This document shows, in pieces, positions 8,325-16,093 of a DNA stretch of 64,000 nt. The notes under the pieces are model-generated. The model did no database searches. It was given only the letters and a program-made list of their open reading frames with translations, and was not told where the DNA came from. The stretch's first letter is position 1. Each line of letters starts with the position of its first letter. The stretch lies in contig OY970227.1 in assembly GCA_963714055.1 (NCBI GenBank), forward strand, positions 1,798,001 through 1,862,000. The letters are read 5' to 3'. A program made the position numbers and the translations under genes. The stretch is from JACDBE01 sp963714055. Lineage in GTDB: Bacteria > Actinomycetota > Acidimicrobiia > Spongiisociales > UBA5794.

Positions 8325-8363
8325 ATGTATCGATTCGCTACATATGTATCGAAACGCTATAGT
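8325..8363 (+). promoter_or_regulatory. padR promoter with direct-repeat operator
   Basis: Two 16-bp direct repeats, ATGTATCGATTCGCTA (8325-8340) and ATGTATCGAAACGCTA (8344-8359), repeat with a 19-bp period. The second runs into the -10 box TATAGT (8358-8363), which lies 6 nt before the padR ATG. The layout fits a leaderless promoter with an overlapping operator, most simply for PadR autoregulation (inference). Confidence 0.65.
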
Positions 8364-8369
8364 CGTCGC

Positions 8370-8924
8370 ATGCTCGATCTCGCCGTGCTCGGCATCCTCC
8401 GTCGTGGCCCGCGCCACGGGTACGACGTCAAGCGGCAACTCGCCGAGCTCGGGTGGCTCCGTGTGTCGTTCGGGGCCGTCTACCCGGCGCTCCGCCGGCT
8501 GGAGCGCCGCGGCCTCATCGAGGCGATGCACCCGACCTCGCGCCGCAAGGCCTACCGCCTCACCGCCGCCGGCGCCCAGACGCTCGATGCCATGCTGCTC
8601 GACGACAGTGACGAGATGGAGGAGGACCGCCGCTTCGCCATGAGGCTGGCGTTCCTCGGGTACGTCGACCCGGAGCGCCGCATCGGCATCCTCAAGCGGC
8701 GTCGCACCCGGCTGGTCGCCCGGCTGGCCGAGGCCCGTCTCGCCCTGCGCCGGGCTGCGACCGCCCGGAGCGATGCGTACACGCTGGCGCTGGTCCGCCA
8801 CAACGTGCGCACCGTCGAGGCCGACGTGTCGTGGCTCGACGAGCTGATCACCCTGGCCCGAACCGAGCCGCCCGTCTCCGAACTCCCACTGACCACCGTT
8901 CTCCCCGATCAGGCGCCCACCTGA
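8370..8924 (+). CDS. PadR family transcriptional regulator
   Basis: A 184-residue regulator. The N-terminal winged helix-turn-helix (MLDLAVLGILRRGPRHGYDVKRQL, shown here as its start, through GAVYPALRRLERRGLI) is diagnostic of PadR. The C-terminal helical region (about 100-160) has the length of the Vir-type dimerisation domain. The start at ATG 8370 is supported by the leaderless TATAGT box; the frame is open further upstream but has no start signal. It is followed after 44 bp by ino1, as in mycobacteria. Confidence 0.93.
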   Translation: MLDLAVLGILRRGPRHGYDVKRQLAELGWLRVSFGAVYPALRRLERRGLIEAMHPTSRRKAYRLTAAGAQTLDAMLLDDSDEMEEDRRFAMRLAFLGYVDPERRIGILKRRRTRLVARLAEARLALRRAATARSDAYTLALVRHNVRTVEADVSWLDELITLARTEPPVSELPLTTVLPDQAPT

Positions 8925-8968
8925 CCGGGCGCCACCGACCCAGGCCCCCCGAAAGGACCACCATCCCG

Positions 8969-10078
8969 ATGCCCACCGTCAACATCGCCATCGCCGGCCT
9001 CGGCAACTGCGCCAACTCGCTCATCCAGGGCATGCACTACTACGCCGATGCCGACCCGGCGGTGGCCGTGCCCGGGCTGATGCACGTCGACCTGGGCGGC
9101 TACCACGTCGGTGACCTGAGGGTCGTCGCCGCCTTCGACGTCGATGCCACCAAGGTCGGCCAGGATGTTGGCAAGGCGATGTGGGCGGGACGCAACGACA
9201 CCGTCCGCTTCGCCGACGTTCCCGAGCTGGGGATCGAGGTGCAGCGAGGACCGACCCTCGACGGGCTGGGCCACTTCTACCGGCTCGCCGTCGAGGAGTC
9301 GGCGGTCGAGCCGGTCGATGTCGCCGCCGCGCTGCGCACCAGCGGTGCCGACGTGCTGGTCTCGTACCTGCCGGTCGGCTCGGAAGAGGCCACCCGCTTC
9401 TACGCCGAAGCCGCCCTCGAGGCAGGTGTCGGGTTCGTCAACTGCATCCCGGTGTTCATCGCATCCGACCCCGAGTGGGCGCGGCGGTTCACCGATGCCG
9501 GGGTGCCGATCATCGGCGACGACATCAAGTCGCAGGTGGGGGCGACCATCGTCCACCGGACGCTGGCCCGGCTCTTCGAGGACCGCGGGCTGGCGATCGA
9601 CCACACCTATCAGCTGAACTTCGGCGGCAACATGGACTTCAAGAACATGCTGGAACGAGAGCGGCTCATCTCGAAGAAGATCTCCAAGACCCAGTCGGTC
9701 ACCTCCCAGATCGACCGCGGCATCAGCACCGACGACGTCCACATCGGCCCGTCCGACCACGTGCCCTGGCTGAGCGACCGGAAGTGGGCCTACATCCGTG
9801 TCGAGGGACGCGGCTTCGGCGACGTCCCGCTCAACGCCGAGCTGAAGCTCGAGGTCTGGGACTCGCCCAACTCTGCCGGGGTGGTCATCGACGCCGTGCG
9901 GTGCATCAAGCTGGCCCGTGACCGGGGGATCGGCGGGCCGCTGCTCGCCCCGTCGTCCTACTTCATGAAGAGCCCTTCGGTGCAGTATCGGGACACTGTC
10001 GCTGCCGAGCACGTGGCAGCCTTCATCGCCGGCGAGGATGCCACCGAGGCCGATCTCGCCGGGTTCCTCGCCGGCTGA
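8969..10078 (+). CDS. ino1: myo-inositol-1-phosphate synthase
   Basis: NAD-dependent isomerisation of glucose 6-phosphate to inositol 1-phosphate, which feeds phosphatidylinositol and mycothiol. The 369-residue protein begins with a Rossmann motif (IAIAGLGNCANSL) and has the family motifs NCIPVFIAS, DDIKSQVGATI, LNFGGNMDFKNM, DHVPWL and the C-terminal SYFMKSP. The ATG is preceded by GAAAGGA. It is probably cotranscribed with padR, which suggests it is the regulated target. The short actinobacterial form of the family. Confidence 0.96.
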   Translation: MPTVNIAIAGLGNCANSLIQGMHYYADADPAVAVPGLMHVDLGGYHVGDLRVVAAFDVDATKVGQDVGKAMWAGRNDTVRFADVPELGIEVQRGPTLDGLGHFYRLAVEESAVEPVDVAAALRTSGADVLVSYLPVGSEEATRFYAEAALEAGVGFVNCIPVFIASDPEWARRFTDAGVPIIGDDIKSQVGATIVHRTLARLFEDRGLAIDHTYQLNFGGNMDFKNMLERERLISKKISKTQSVTSQIDRGISTDDVHIGPSDHVPWLSDRKWAYIRVEGRGFGDVPLNAELKLEVWDSPNSAGVVIDAVRCIKLARDRGIGGPLLAPSSYFMKSPSVQYRDTVAAEHVAAFIAGEDATEADLAGFLAG

Positions 10079-10085
10079 CCATCCA

Positions 10086-10160
10086 CCGGTGACTTCGAGC
10101 GGGTGACGCCCTGTGGTGTACGCACTCGCTCGAGGTCTGCCCAGGACGTACGGTCACCGG
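10086..10160. terminator. Nested bidirectional hairpin
   Basis: Outer stem CCGGTGAC (10086-10093) / GTCACCGG (10153-10160) encloses inner stem TCGAGCGGGTG (10095-10105) / CACTCGCTCGA (10123-10133), with one G-U type mismatch. It fills the gap between convergent ino1 and nfo, and the outer right arm includes the nfo stop codon. Probably a bidirectional terminator. Confidence 0.6.
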
Positions 10161-10933
10161 GCGGCGAGACGCTCCCGCAGCCAGGCGATGTCCCGGGTGT
10201 GGAGCTCGGCGTCCCCGCGGCTCTCGATGACCACCGGAACGCCGGCGCCTGCAACCACGTCGACGAGCAGCTCCGCAGGGATCATCCCGGTGCCGAGGCT
10301 GGCATGGCGGTCGCGGCGCGAGTCATGCGGGTCACGCGAGTCGTTGCAGTGGACGAGGTCGACCCGACCGGTGAGCCGGCGCAGGGTGTCGACCGCCGTC
10401 GCCAGGTCCTCGCCGCCGGCCCAGGCGTGGCACGTGTCGAGGACGACGCCGACGTCGAGGTCGCCGATCGCCTCCCACAGGGGTCCGTAGTTGGACAGTT
10501 CCCGCGCCACGGCGTTGCCCCCGCCGGCGGTGTTCTCGATGAGAATCGGGACGGTGCTCTCGAAGCTGTCCAAGGCCTTGCGCCATCGTTCGAATCCCAC
10601 CGCCACGTCCTCGTCGTCCTCGACGTGCCCCCCGTGGACGATCAGCCCTGCGGCGCCTATCGCCTCGGCTGCGGTGGCGGCCGCAGCCAGCGTCTTGCGA
10701 CTGGGGATACGGATGCGGTTGTTCCCCGACGCCGGGTTCATCAGGTAGGGGGCATGGACGTACAGCAGGGCGCCCGACTCCTTCAGCGCCTCGGCGTCGG
10801 GGCGTGGGGCGGGCGCCTTCCACGACTGCGGGTCGCCCAGGAAGATCTGCACCAGGTCGGCGGATCGCTCCGCCATCTCCTCGAGGGGGTCGACCCCCTC
10901 GCTGTGCGCCCCGATGGGAATGCGGTCGGTCAT
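10154..10933 (-). CDS. nfo: Endonuclease IV (AP endonuclease family 2)
   Basis: Cuts DNA at abasic sites in base-excision repair. The 259-residue TIM barrel carries the metal-binding motifs HAPYLMNPAS, LIVHGG, ENTAGGG, DTCHAW and HCNDSRDPHDSRRDRHASLG (H, E, D and H ligands). Slightly shorter than E. coli Nfo (285). It overlaps the upstream membrane-protein gene by 4 bp (ATGA), placing it third in a pyrE-led operon. Confidence 0.93.
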   Translation of the reverse strand: MTDRIPIGAHSEGVDPLEEMAERSADLVQIFLGDPQSWKAPAPRPDAEALKESGALLYVHAPYLMNPASGNNRIRIPSRKTLAAAATAAEAIGAAGLIVHGGHVEDDEDVAVGFERWRKALDSFESTVPILIENTAGGGNAVARELSNYGPLWEAIGDLDVGVVLDTCHAWAGGEDLATAVDTLRRLTGRVDLVHCNDSRDPHDSRRDRHASLGTGMIPAELLVDVVAGAGVPVVIESRGDAELHTRDIAWLRERLAAR

Positions 10934-11586
10934 CCCGGGGATTCCCCCGGACCGTCGCCCATCCCGTCAGCATCGGCATCGCCCGCGCCGGTGGGACCGA
11001 CAGCGGCGGCGGCTTCCTCGAGCAGCCCGCGGTGACGGCGCCAGTCGGTCAGGGCGACGTTGGCGTGGATGACCAGATCGGCGGGACGGATGGTCCAGTT
11101 GCCGGCGTCGACCATCAGCGTGTCTCCGTCCCACTCGGCGCCCCAAGGATTCGCCGGGTAGGGCCCGGTGTCGGCGACGTGCACGAGGAACACCCGGGTA
11201 GGCACACGCTCGTCGTCGCCGTCGCTCCCTGAGTGGACCCAAGCAACGTCACTCCACGGGATGGTGATCGTCTTCGTCGGCCCGGCAACCCTCAGCTCCA
11301 GACCGTCCTCGCCGACGATGGCCACCGGCCTCCTCCACATGACACCCAAGGCGCCGGCGAGCACCAGCCCGGCACCGGCGACCGCCAGCACGCTCCCCCA
11401 CAGCAGGTCGCCGCGCTCCTGGCTGCGACCCGTGGAGTTGATCTCACCCGTCTCGCTGTCGACCTCCGGCGGGCTCGACACCCAGTGGAAAGCCATGATG
11501 TCGAGTGCGGCGACGATGAGCACGGCTCCGGCGAAGAGCAGCAGCAGCTGGTGCACCGCCGACTTGCGGACGACGACCGGCTCCAT
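10930..11586 (-). CDS. Two-helix membrane protein of unknown function
   Basis: A 218-residue protein. Two transmembrane segments (about residues 13-35 and 63-83) bracket a short polar loop, and a beta-rich cytoplasmic region (about 85-180) follows that resembles bacterial PH-like domains (RPVAIVGEDGLELRV, TITIPWSDVAWV). The C-terminus is Gly/Asp-rich. It is coupled to pyrE by a TGATG overlap and to nfo by ATGA. I do not recognise a specific family; the PH-like fold is an inference from pattern. Confidence 0.7.
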   Translation of the reverse strand: MEPVVVRKSAVHQLLLLFAGAVLIVAALDIMAFHWVSSPPEVDSETGEINSTGRSQERGDLLWGSVLAVAGAGLVLAGALGVMWRRPVAIVGEDGLELRVAGPTKTITIPWSDVAWVHSGSDGDDERVPTRVFLVHVADTGPYPANPWGAEWDGDTLMVDAGNWTIRPADLVIHANVALTDWRRHRGLLEEAAAAVGPTGAGDADADGMGDGPGESPG

Positions 11587-12149
11587 CAGCTGACGCCCAG
11601 GTCGGCCGGGCTGATCAAGGTGGTCAGCGACACCCCGCGCTCGGCGAGGAGCCGGGCCGCCGCGCCCCCGCTCCGATCGACGACGGCGACGGCACCGATG
11701 ATCTCGATCCCGGCGGCGGTCAGCACCTCGACCGCCTCGATCATGGCCGAGCCACTGGTGGTGGTGTCCTCGACGACGACGACCCGGTCCCCGGGCGCCA
11801 CCGGCCCGACGATCCTCCCTCCGGTGCCGTGGTCCTTGGGCACCGCCCGGATCGAGAAGGCCCTCAACGGCGGGCGGCTCATCGCCGTCGCCAGCGCTAC
11901 CGGGTCGGCGCCGATGGTGAGGCCGCCCACTGCGGTCGTAGCCGCCGGTAGCACCGCCGCCACCGCCTCACCGACCAGCCTGGCCCCGGCGCCGTCGAAG
12001 GTGGTCTGGCGGGCGTCGAGGTACCAGGCCGACTCCTCACCGGAGCGCAAGGTGAACGGCCCGTCGGTGCGCAGCGCATGACGGCGGAGGTGGTCGATGA
12101 GGACTTCGACAGGTCGCGATGAAGCCGACGACGGAGCGGTGGCGGGCAT
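11586..12149 (-). CDS. pyrE: Orotate phosphoribosyltransferase
   Basis: Joins orotate and PRPP to give OMP in pyrimidine synthesis. The 187-residue protein has the PRPP-binding loop VVVVEDTTTSGSAM (about residues 123-136) and the N-terminal F-x-LRSGEESAWYLDAR segment typical of PyrE. The ATG at 12149 has a TACCCT box 6 nt upstream. It heads a three-gene operon with a membrane protein and nfo; the linkage to DNA repair is unexplained. Confidence 0.94.
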   Translation of the reverse strand: MPATAPSSASSRPVEVLIDHLRRHALRTDGPFTLRSGEESAWYLDARQTTFDGAGARLVGEAVAAVLPAATTAVGGLTIGADPVALATAMSRPPLRAFSIRAVPKDHGTGGRIVGPVAPGDRVVVVEDTTTSGSAMIEAVEVLTAAGIEIIGAVAVVDRSGGAAARLLAERGVSLTTLISPADLGVS

Positions 12150-12155
12150 GGCGAC

Positions 12156-12161
12156 AGGGTA
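12156..12161 (-). promoter_or_regulatory. Leaderless -10 box of pyrE
   Basis: Minus-strand TACCCT, 6 nt before the pyrE ATG. No PyrR-type leader or attenuator can fit, because no 5' leader would exist. Confidence 0.5.
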
Positions 12162-12243
12162 CTTGGCGCCCGGCTCAGCTGATCATTGCCCCCTGATCGA
12201 ACCACTGGCTCGTCGGGGCCCGCAGGGCGTCTGGCGGGAACTC

Positions 12244-12310
12244 ACGGCCCGCGATGGGGTAGGGGCCCCATCTGCGGGAGGAGGGCGGCCCAGCCGCCCG
12301 GGAATGTCAC
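12244..12310 (+). repeat. Dispersed repeat family B, single copy
   Basis: Hairpin 1 (12253-12272) is identical to the copies at 5.7 and 20 kb. Hairpin 2 is short and has a different sequence: GGGCGGC (12283-12289) / GCCGCCC (12293-12299). The copy ends with the same CCCGGGAATGTCAC as the last 5.7-kb unit. It lies between divergent pyrE and the phosphatase gene, next to the latter's promoter. Confidence 0.85.
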
Positions 12311-12315
12311 AGCGT

Positions 12316-12321
12316 TAGCCT
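12316..12321 (+). promoter_or_regulatory. Leaderless -10 box of the phosphatase gene
   Basis: TAGCCT, 7 nt before the GTG start at 12329 and only a few bases after the family-B repeat. The repeat therefore occupies the -35 region. Confidence 0.5.
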
Positions 12322-12328
12322 CGGGCGG

Positions 12329-13009
12329 GTGGAGATCCTCTTCCTGCGTCATGGCCAGCCGGCGTGGAGCGTGGACGGACACAGCCGGCATGACCCCTAC
12401 CTGACAGAGCTGGGGGTGATCCAGGCGAAGAAGGCGGCGGCCCGGCTGGCTCGCCTCGACCCCACCGAGATCCTGGTGTCGCCGGCCCGGCGGGCACAAG
12501 AGACCGCCGAACCCTTGGTGGAGGCGACAGGGCTCGTGCCACTCACCGTCGACGACCTCACCGAGATGCGGGTCCCCCCATGGGAAGGCGAGCCCGAGGA
12601 GCAGGTCCAGCGCATCTTCGCCGAGTCGCGGCGCCGGCCACCGGAAGAGTGGTGGGACGGGCTCGAAGGCGGGGAGAGCTTCCGCGACTTCCACCGGCGG
12701 GTCGAGAGCACGCTCACCGGTTTGCTCGCCGAGCGGGGTGTGACGACAGACCCGGCGCAGCGTCACCTGTGGCGCAGCGATGGCGATGCCGGACGGCGGG
12801 TGGTCATCGTGGCCCACGGCGGCACCAACTCGGTTGCGCTCACCCTGCTCCTCGGCGTCGAGCCGACCCCATGGGAGTGGGAGCGCTTCGTCCTCAACCA
12901 CGGGTCGATCGCCCGGGTACGCAACGTGCCACTCGCCGGTGGTCACGTGTGGAGCCTGCGCGCCTTCAACGACCAGGAGCACCTCGGCGAGGACGAACGT
13001 TCGGTCTGA
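12329..13009 (+). CDS. Histidine phosphatase family protein
   Basis: A 226-residue member of the phosphoglycerate-mutase/histidine-phosphatase superfamily. The catalytic FLRHGQ motif is at residues 5-10 (His 8), a second-shell Arg lies in SPARRAQET, and the second catalytic His is in VVIVAHGGTNS (about 160-170). The tryptophan-rich middle (PEEWWDGLEGGESF) fits broad-specificity phosphatases. Its real substrate cannot be inferred, and it is not necessarily a glycolytic mutase. Confidence 0.88.
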   Translation: MEILFLRHGQPAWSVDGHSRHDPYLTELGVIQAKKAAARLARLDPTEILVSPARRAQETAEPLVEATGLVPLTVDDLTEMRVPPWEGEPEEQVQRIFAESRRRPPEEWWDGLEGGESFRDFHRRVESTLTGLLAERGVTTDPAQRHLWRSDGDAGRRVVIVAHGGTNSVALTLLLGVEPTPWEWERFVLNHGSIARVRNVPLAGGHVWSLRAFNDQEHLGEDERSV

Positions 13010-13050
13010 ACCCGGGCGCGACCGCAGGCAACGCCATGACTTGACTCGGG

Positions 13051-13850
13051 TCAACCGCTCTGAGACTCGGCGAGGAACCGGCGAACCGCCGAGTTGAACT
13101 GGTGAGGAGCCTCGAGGTTGCACAGGTGCCCGACGTCGGGCAGTACCACGAGGACGGAGCCGGGTATCGCCGCGTGGAGATGCTGGGCAACCGGGAGCGG
13201 GGCGCGGGTGTCCTCGGAGCCGTAGACCAGGAGCGTCGGCACCGTGATCGTGGGCAACACCGCAGACAGGTCCTCGCTCGCGGCGTGCGCCATCGCCCGG
13301 AACCCGATTGGGTGGAACGCACCCAGCGTCGCACCGAACTCTTCGACCACGGCGGGCGCCGTATCGGGGGTGAACATCGTGGGGAGCAACTCCTCCACGA
13401 AGTCTGCCGGAGACCTCGGGCGAGGGCTCGAGCCTGGCTGGAACGCTGCTCAACGACGTCGGGGGACAGGGAACCCGCCCAGCCGGCGTACGCCGAGGCG
13501 AGCACCAGCGTCGCCGGGACGTCCCGGTGGCGGCGATACAGCTCGAGGGCCAGCGCTCCCCCGAACGAGATCCCGGCCACGTGCGGACTGCCTCGCAGCC
13601 CGAGCGCTCGTATGAACCCTGCCAGGCAGTCGGCGTATCCGGCCATGCCGAAGGACTCCGGTGGGTCCGACGAGCGTCCGGCACCGGGCGCATCCCAGGC
13701 CACCACGGTGTAGCCGTCGGAGAGCTCTTCGAGCTGTGGTCGCCAAGTCGTCGGGCCGTCGCTCACATATCCATGGAGGAGGAGCAGCGGCGTCCCTTCG
13801 CCCGCCCGTTCGTAGGCGATCCGCAATCCGTCGACGTCGACATGCTCCAT
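13051..13850 (-). pseudogene. Alpha/beta hydrolase, frameshifted
   Basis: The N-terminal part (13850 to about 13420) has the oxyanion region LLLLHGY, the nucleophile elbow GISFGG and the usual DAPGAGRS motif. At about 13395-13440 the reading shifts by one base. The C-terminal part (13051-13398 in another frame) supplies the acid GSEDTRAPL and catalytic histidine VGHLCNL. Joined, it would be a complete protein of about 265 residues. All three catalytic residues survive, so a sequencing indel is as likely as true decay. Confidence 0.8.
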
Positions 13851-13871
13851 GATCGGGCGACCCTTCGGGAT

Positions 13872-14813
13872 TCAAACGACGCTGTCGATGACCGAGCGGA
13901 TGGTGGCGGCACTGGCCCGGAGCCCCTCCTGCTCGGCCTCGGTCATCGACACCGGGAGCTGTGCCATCACTCCTCGGCGGCCGACGACGCTCGGCAAGGA
14001 GAGGCAGACCTCGCCGATGCCTTCGAACTCGGTGCGGACGCTCACCGGGAGCACCGTCCGCTCGTCGCGGGAGATCGAACCGACGATGCGGGCGGTGGCG
14101 AGGCCGATCGCCAGGTTCGTCGCTCCCTTGCCGACGATGATCTCGTAGGCGGCGTTGCGCACCCGGTGCAGGAGAGCGTCGAGGTCGCCCTCGGTGACCC
14201 GACCACCGTCGGGGCCTACGACCTCGAGGAGCGGGCTGCCGCCGACGGCCGCCGATGACCACAACACGATCCCGGTGTCGCCATGCTCGCCGACGACCGT
14301 GGCGTGGACGCTGTTGACGGCGATGCCGAGTCGATCGGCGAGCAGGTTGCGGAGGCGGGACGTGTCGAGCACGGTCCCGCTGCCGATGACCCGGTCGTTC
14401 GGCAGCCCCGAGATCTCCTGGGCGACGAACGTGACGACGTCGACCGGGTTGGTCACCAGCAGCACGATGGCCTCCGGGGCCACGTCGAGGAGCGGGGGAA
14501 GCGACCTGCGGACCAGGTCCACGTTGGCGCCCGCCAGCTCCAGGCGGGTTTGGCCCGCGTCCTGGTTGGCGCCCGCGGTCAGGACCACCAGGTCGGCGCC
14601 GGCACACACCCGAACGTCGTCACCACCGGTGATCCGCCCTCCCCCGACGAACTGCAGCCCATGCCGCAGGTCGAGCACCTCGGCTCTCGCCTTCGGGCCG
14701 TCGATGTCGTAGAGGGCGATCTCGTCGGCCACCCGGTCGATCATCGAGGCGTAGGCGACGGCGGCGCCGACACTGCCCGCCCCGACAACTGCCACCTTCC
14801 CCAGCCCCGCCAT
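13872..14813 (-). CDS. ldh: L-lactate dehydrogenase
   Basis: NAD-dependent interconversion of pyruvate and lactate. The 313-residue protein has the Rossmann motif GAGSVG (residues 11-16), NPVDVVTF, VIGSGTVLDTSR and the active-site GEHGD. In the substrate-specificity loop AGANQDAGQTR, Gln (about residue 84) is the lactate-type residue; malate dehydrogenases have Arg there. The ATG overlaps the uppS stop codon (TGATG), so the two genes are translationally coupled. Confidence 0.9.
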   Translation of the reverse strand: MAGLGKVAVVGAGSVGAAVAYASMIDRVADEIALYDIDGPKARAEVLDLRHGLQFVGGGRITGGDDVRVCAGADLVVLTAGANQDAGQTRLELAGANVDLVRRSLPPLLDVAPEAIVLLVTNPVDVVTFVAQEISGLPNDRVIGSGTVLDTSRLRNLLADRLGIAVNSVHATVVGEHGDTGIVLWSSAAVGGSPLLEVVGPDGGRVTEGDLDALLHRVRNAAYEIIVGKGATNLAIGLATARIVGSISRDERTVLPVSVRTEFEGIGEVCLSLPSVVGRRGVMAQLPVSMTEAEQEGLRASAATIRSVIDSVV

Positions 14814-15607
14814 CAGCGGCCGAACCGTCGCTGTCGCTGGGTGAATTCCCGCAGGGCGCGGAGGAAGTCGACCCGGCGAAACGCCGGCCAGTACACGTCG
14901 ACGAAGGAGTACTCGGCGTAGGCGGACTGCCACAGCAGGAACCCGGAGAGCCTGGCCTCCCCTGACGTGCGGATGACGAGATCGGGATCGGGGATATCGG
15001 AGGCGTACATGTGGGCGGCCAGGGCGTCGGCGTCGATGTGGTCGATGATCTCGCCGGCCGGGACCCCGTCGTCGGCCAGCTCGGCCACCAGTTCCCGCAC
15101 CGCGTCGACGATCTCCTGCCGTCCACCGTAGGCCAATGCGATGGTGATGGTCCGGTCGCCTACCGGACACGCCGCGTGGAGCCGCTTGGCGGCATCGACG
15201 AGCGGACCGGGGAGGAGATCGAGGCTGCCGATGAACCTGACCCGAACCGATTGGCCCGCCACCGCCTCCGGAATCTGCTCGAACATCTCGATCAGGACGT
15301 CGTAGTAGGGCTCCAGCTCGGTGGCGGGGCGCTGCATGTTCTCCTTGGACAGGAGCCAGCACGTGACCGCGGCTATTCCGAGCTCGTCGGTCCAGTGAAG
15401 GAACTCGATGAACTTCGCCATCCCAACCCGGTAGCTGGCGGCGTAGTCGGGCAGTCGCTCGGTGCGCGCATACCGGCGATGACCGTCGTGAATCACCCCG
15501 ATATGATGCGGCAGGGCTTTGCGATCGAGACCTCGTAACATCCGCCGCTCGTAGACCGTATAGAGTGGCTGCTTGACGAGGCGGCGTATGTCGATTTCGT
15601 ATCGCAT
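14813..15607 (-). CDS. uppS: Cis-prenyltransferase (isoprenyl diphosphate synthase)
   Basis: Condenses isopentenyl diphosphate in the cis configuration to make carrier lipids for cell-wall synthesis. The 264-residue protein has the catalytic Asp in IHDGHRRYAR (about residues 39-48), the family block TCWLLSKEN, and the C-terminal DLVIRTSGEARLSGFLLWQ and EYSFVDVYWPAF. The normally conserved DGN is DGH here. The extended N-terminus (about 30 residues before the catalytic region) resembles short-chain actinobacterial forms. Product length cannot be inferred. Confidence 0.88.
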   Translation of the reverse strand: MRYEIDIRRLVKQPLYTVYERRMLRGLDRKALPHHIGVIHDGHRRYARTERLPDYAASYRVGMAKFIEFLHWTDELGIAAVTCWLLSKENMQRPATELEPYYDVLIEMFEQIPEAVAGQSVRVRFIGSLDLLPGPLVDAAKRLHAACPVGDRTITIALAYGGRQEIVDAVRELVAELADDGVPAGEIIDHIDADALAAHMYASDIPDPDLVIRTSGEARLSGFLLWQSAYAEYSFVDVYWPAFRRVDFLRALREFTQRQRRFGR

Positions 15608-15656
15608 CGGTCAGTCTCTCCCGGGATCCAGCGCGAGCGCGGTTCCCTCGAATGTG

Positions 15657-15670
15657 GCTGTGATCAATCA
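15657..15670. promoter_or_regulatory. Short palindrome upstream of the small helical protein
   Basis: TGTGATCAATCACG contains the inverted repeat GTGAT-CA-ATCAC, about 35 bp before the start codon at 15704 and in the divergent gap with uppS. It could be an operator. The spacing does not match a CRP site, which needs six bases between half-sites. Confidence 0.25.
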
Positions 15671-15703
15671 CGGCACCACACCCTCGAAGAAAGGTGGGAA
15701 TAC

Positions 15704-16093
15704 ATGGCAATGTCCCAAGAGCACAAGGCGGCGTTGGCGCAGGGCCGGCGTGAGTCGAGGGCGATCAATGCGTACCTCGGCGCCCTCGGTGATCGGCGGC
15801 CCGGTCGCCCGGTCAGCGTCGACAGCCTCAAGCGCCAGCTCGCCGACGTCTCCGCCAAGCTCGACAAGGAGTCGAGCCCACTCCGGCGCGTCGATTTGCT
15901 CCAGAAGCGCATCGACCTGGAGGAGAGCCTGTCCAGGGTGCAGACGGCATCGAACATGGCAGAGCTCGAGGCTAACTTCATCGCCAACGTAGCCGGGTAC
16001 TCCGCTCGCAAGGGCGTGTCGTACAAGGCGTGGCGGGAGTTCGGCGTACCTGCAGCAACGTTGAAGAAGGCGGGCATCAGCCGCGGATCCTGA
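15704..16093 (+). CDS. Small helical protein, unknown function
   Basis: A 129-residue basic protein with a strong AAGGTGGG ribosome site. Residues 40-90 form a predicted coiled coil (SLKRQLADVSAKLDKE, LLQKRIDLEESL). The C-terminus (KGVSYKAWREFGVPAATLKKAG) resembles a short helix-loop-helix of the Lsr2/SAP-like DNA-binding type, but this is only a pattern likeness. I recall near-identical architecture in other actinobacterial hypothetical proteins. Its end overlaps the convergent AtuA gene by 17 bp. Confidence 0.75.
   Translation: MAMSQEHKAALAQGRRESRAINAYLGALGDRRPGRPVSVDSLKRQLADVSAKLDKESSPLRRVDLLQKRIDLEESLSRVQTASNMAELEANFIANVAGYSARKGVSYKAWREFGVPAATLKKAGISRGS

Noticed and set aside
10079..10153. 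tRNA gene between ino1 and nfo
   Set aside because: The hairpins do not form a cloverleaf and lack the T-loop GTTCGA; a terminator fits better. No tRNA was seen elsewhere either.
15657..15670. CRP/FNR site
   Set aside because: The half-sites TGTGA and TCACG are separated by four bases rather than six; kept only as a weak palindrome.
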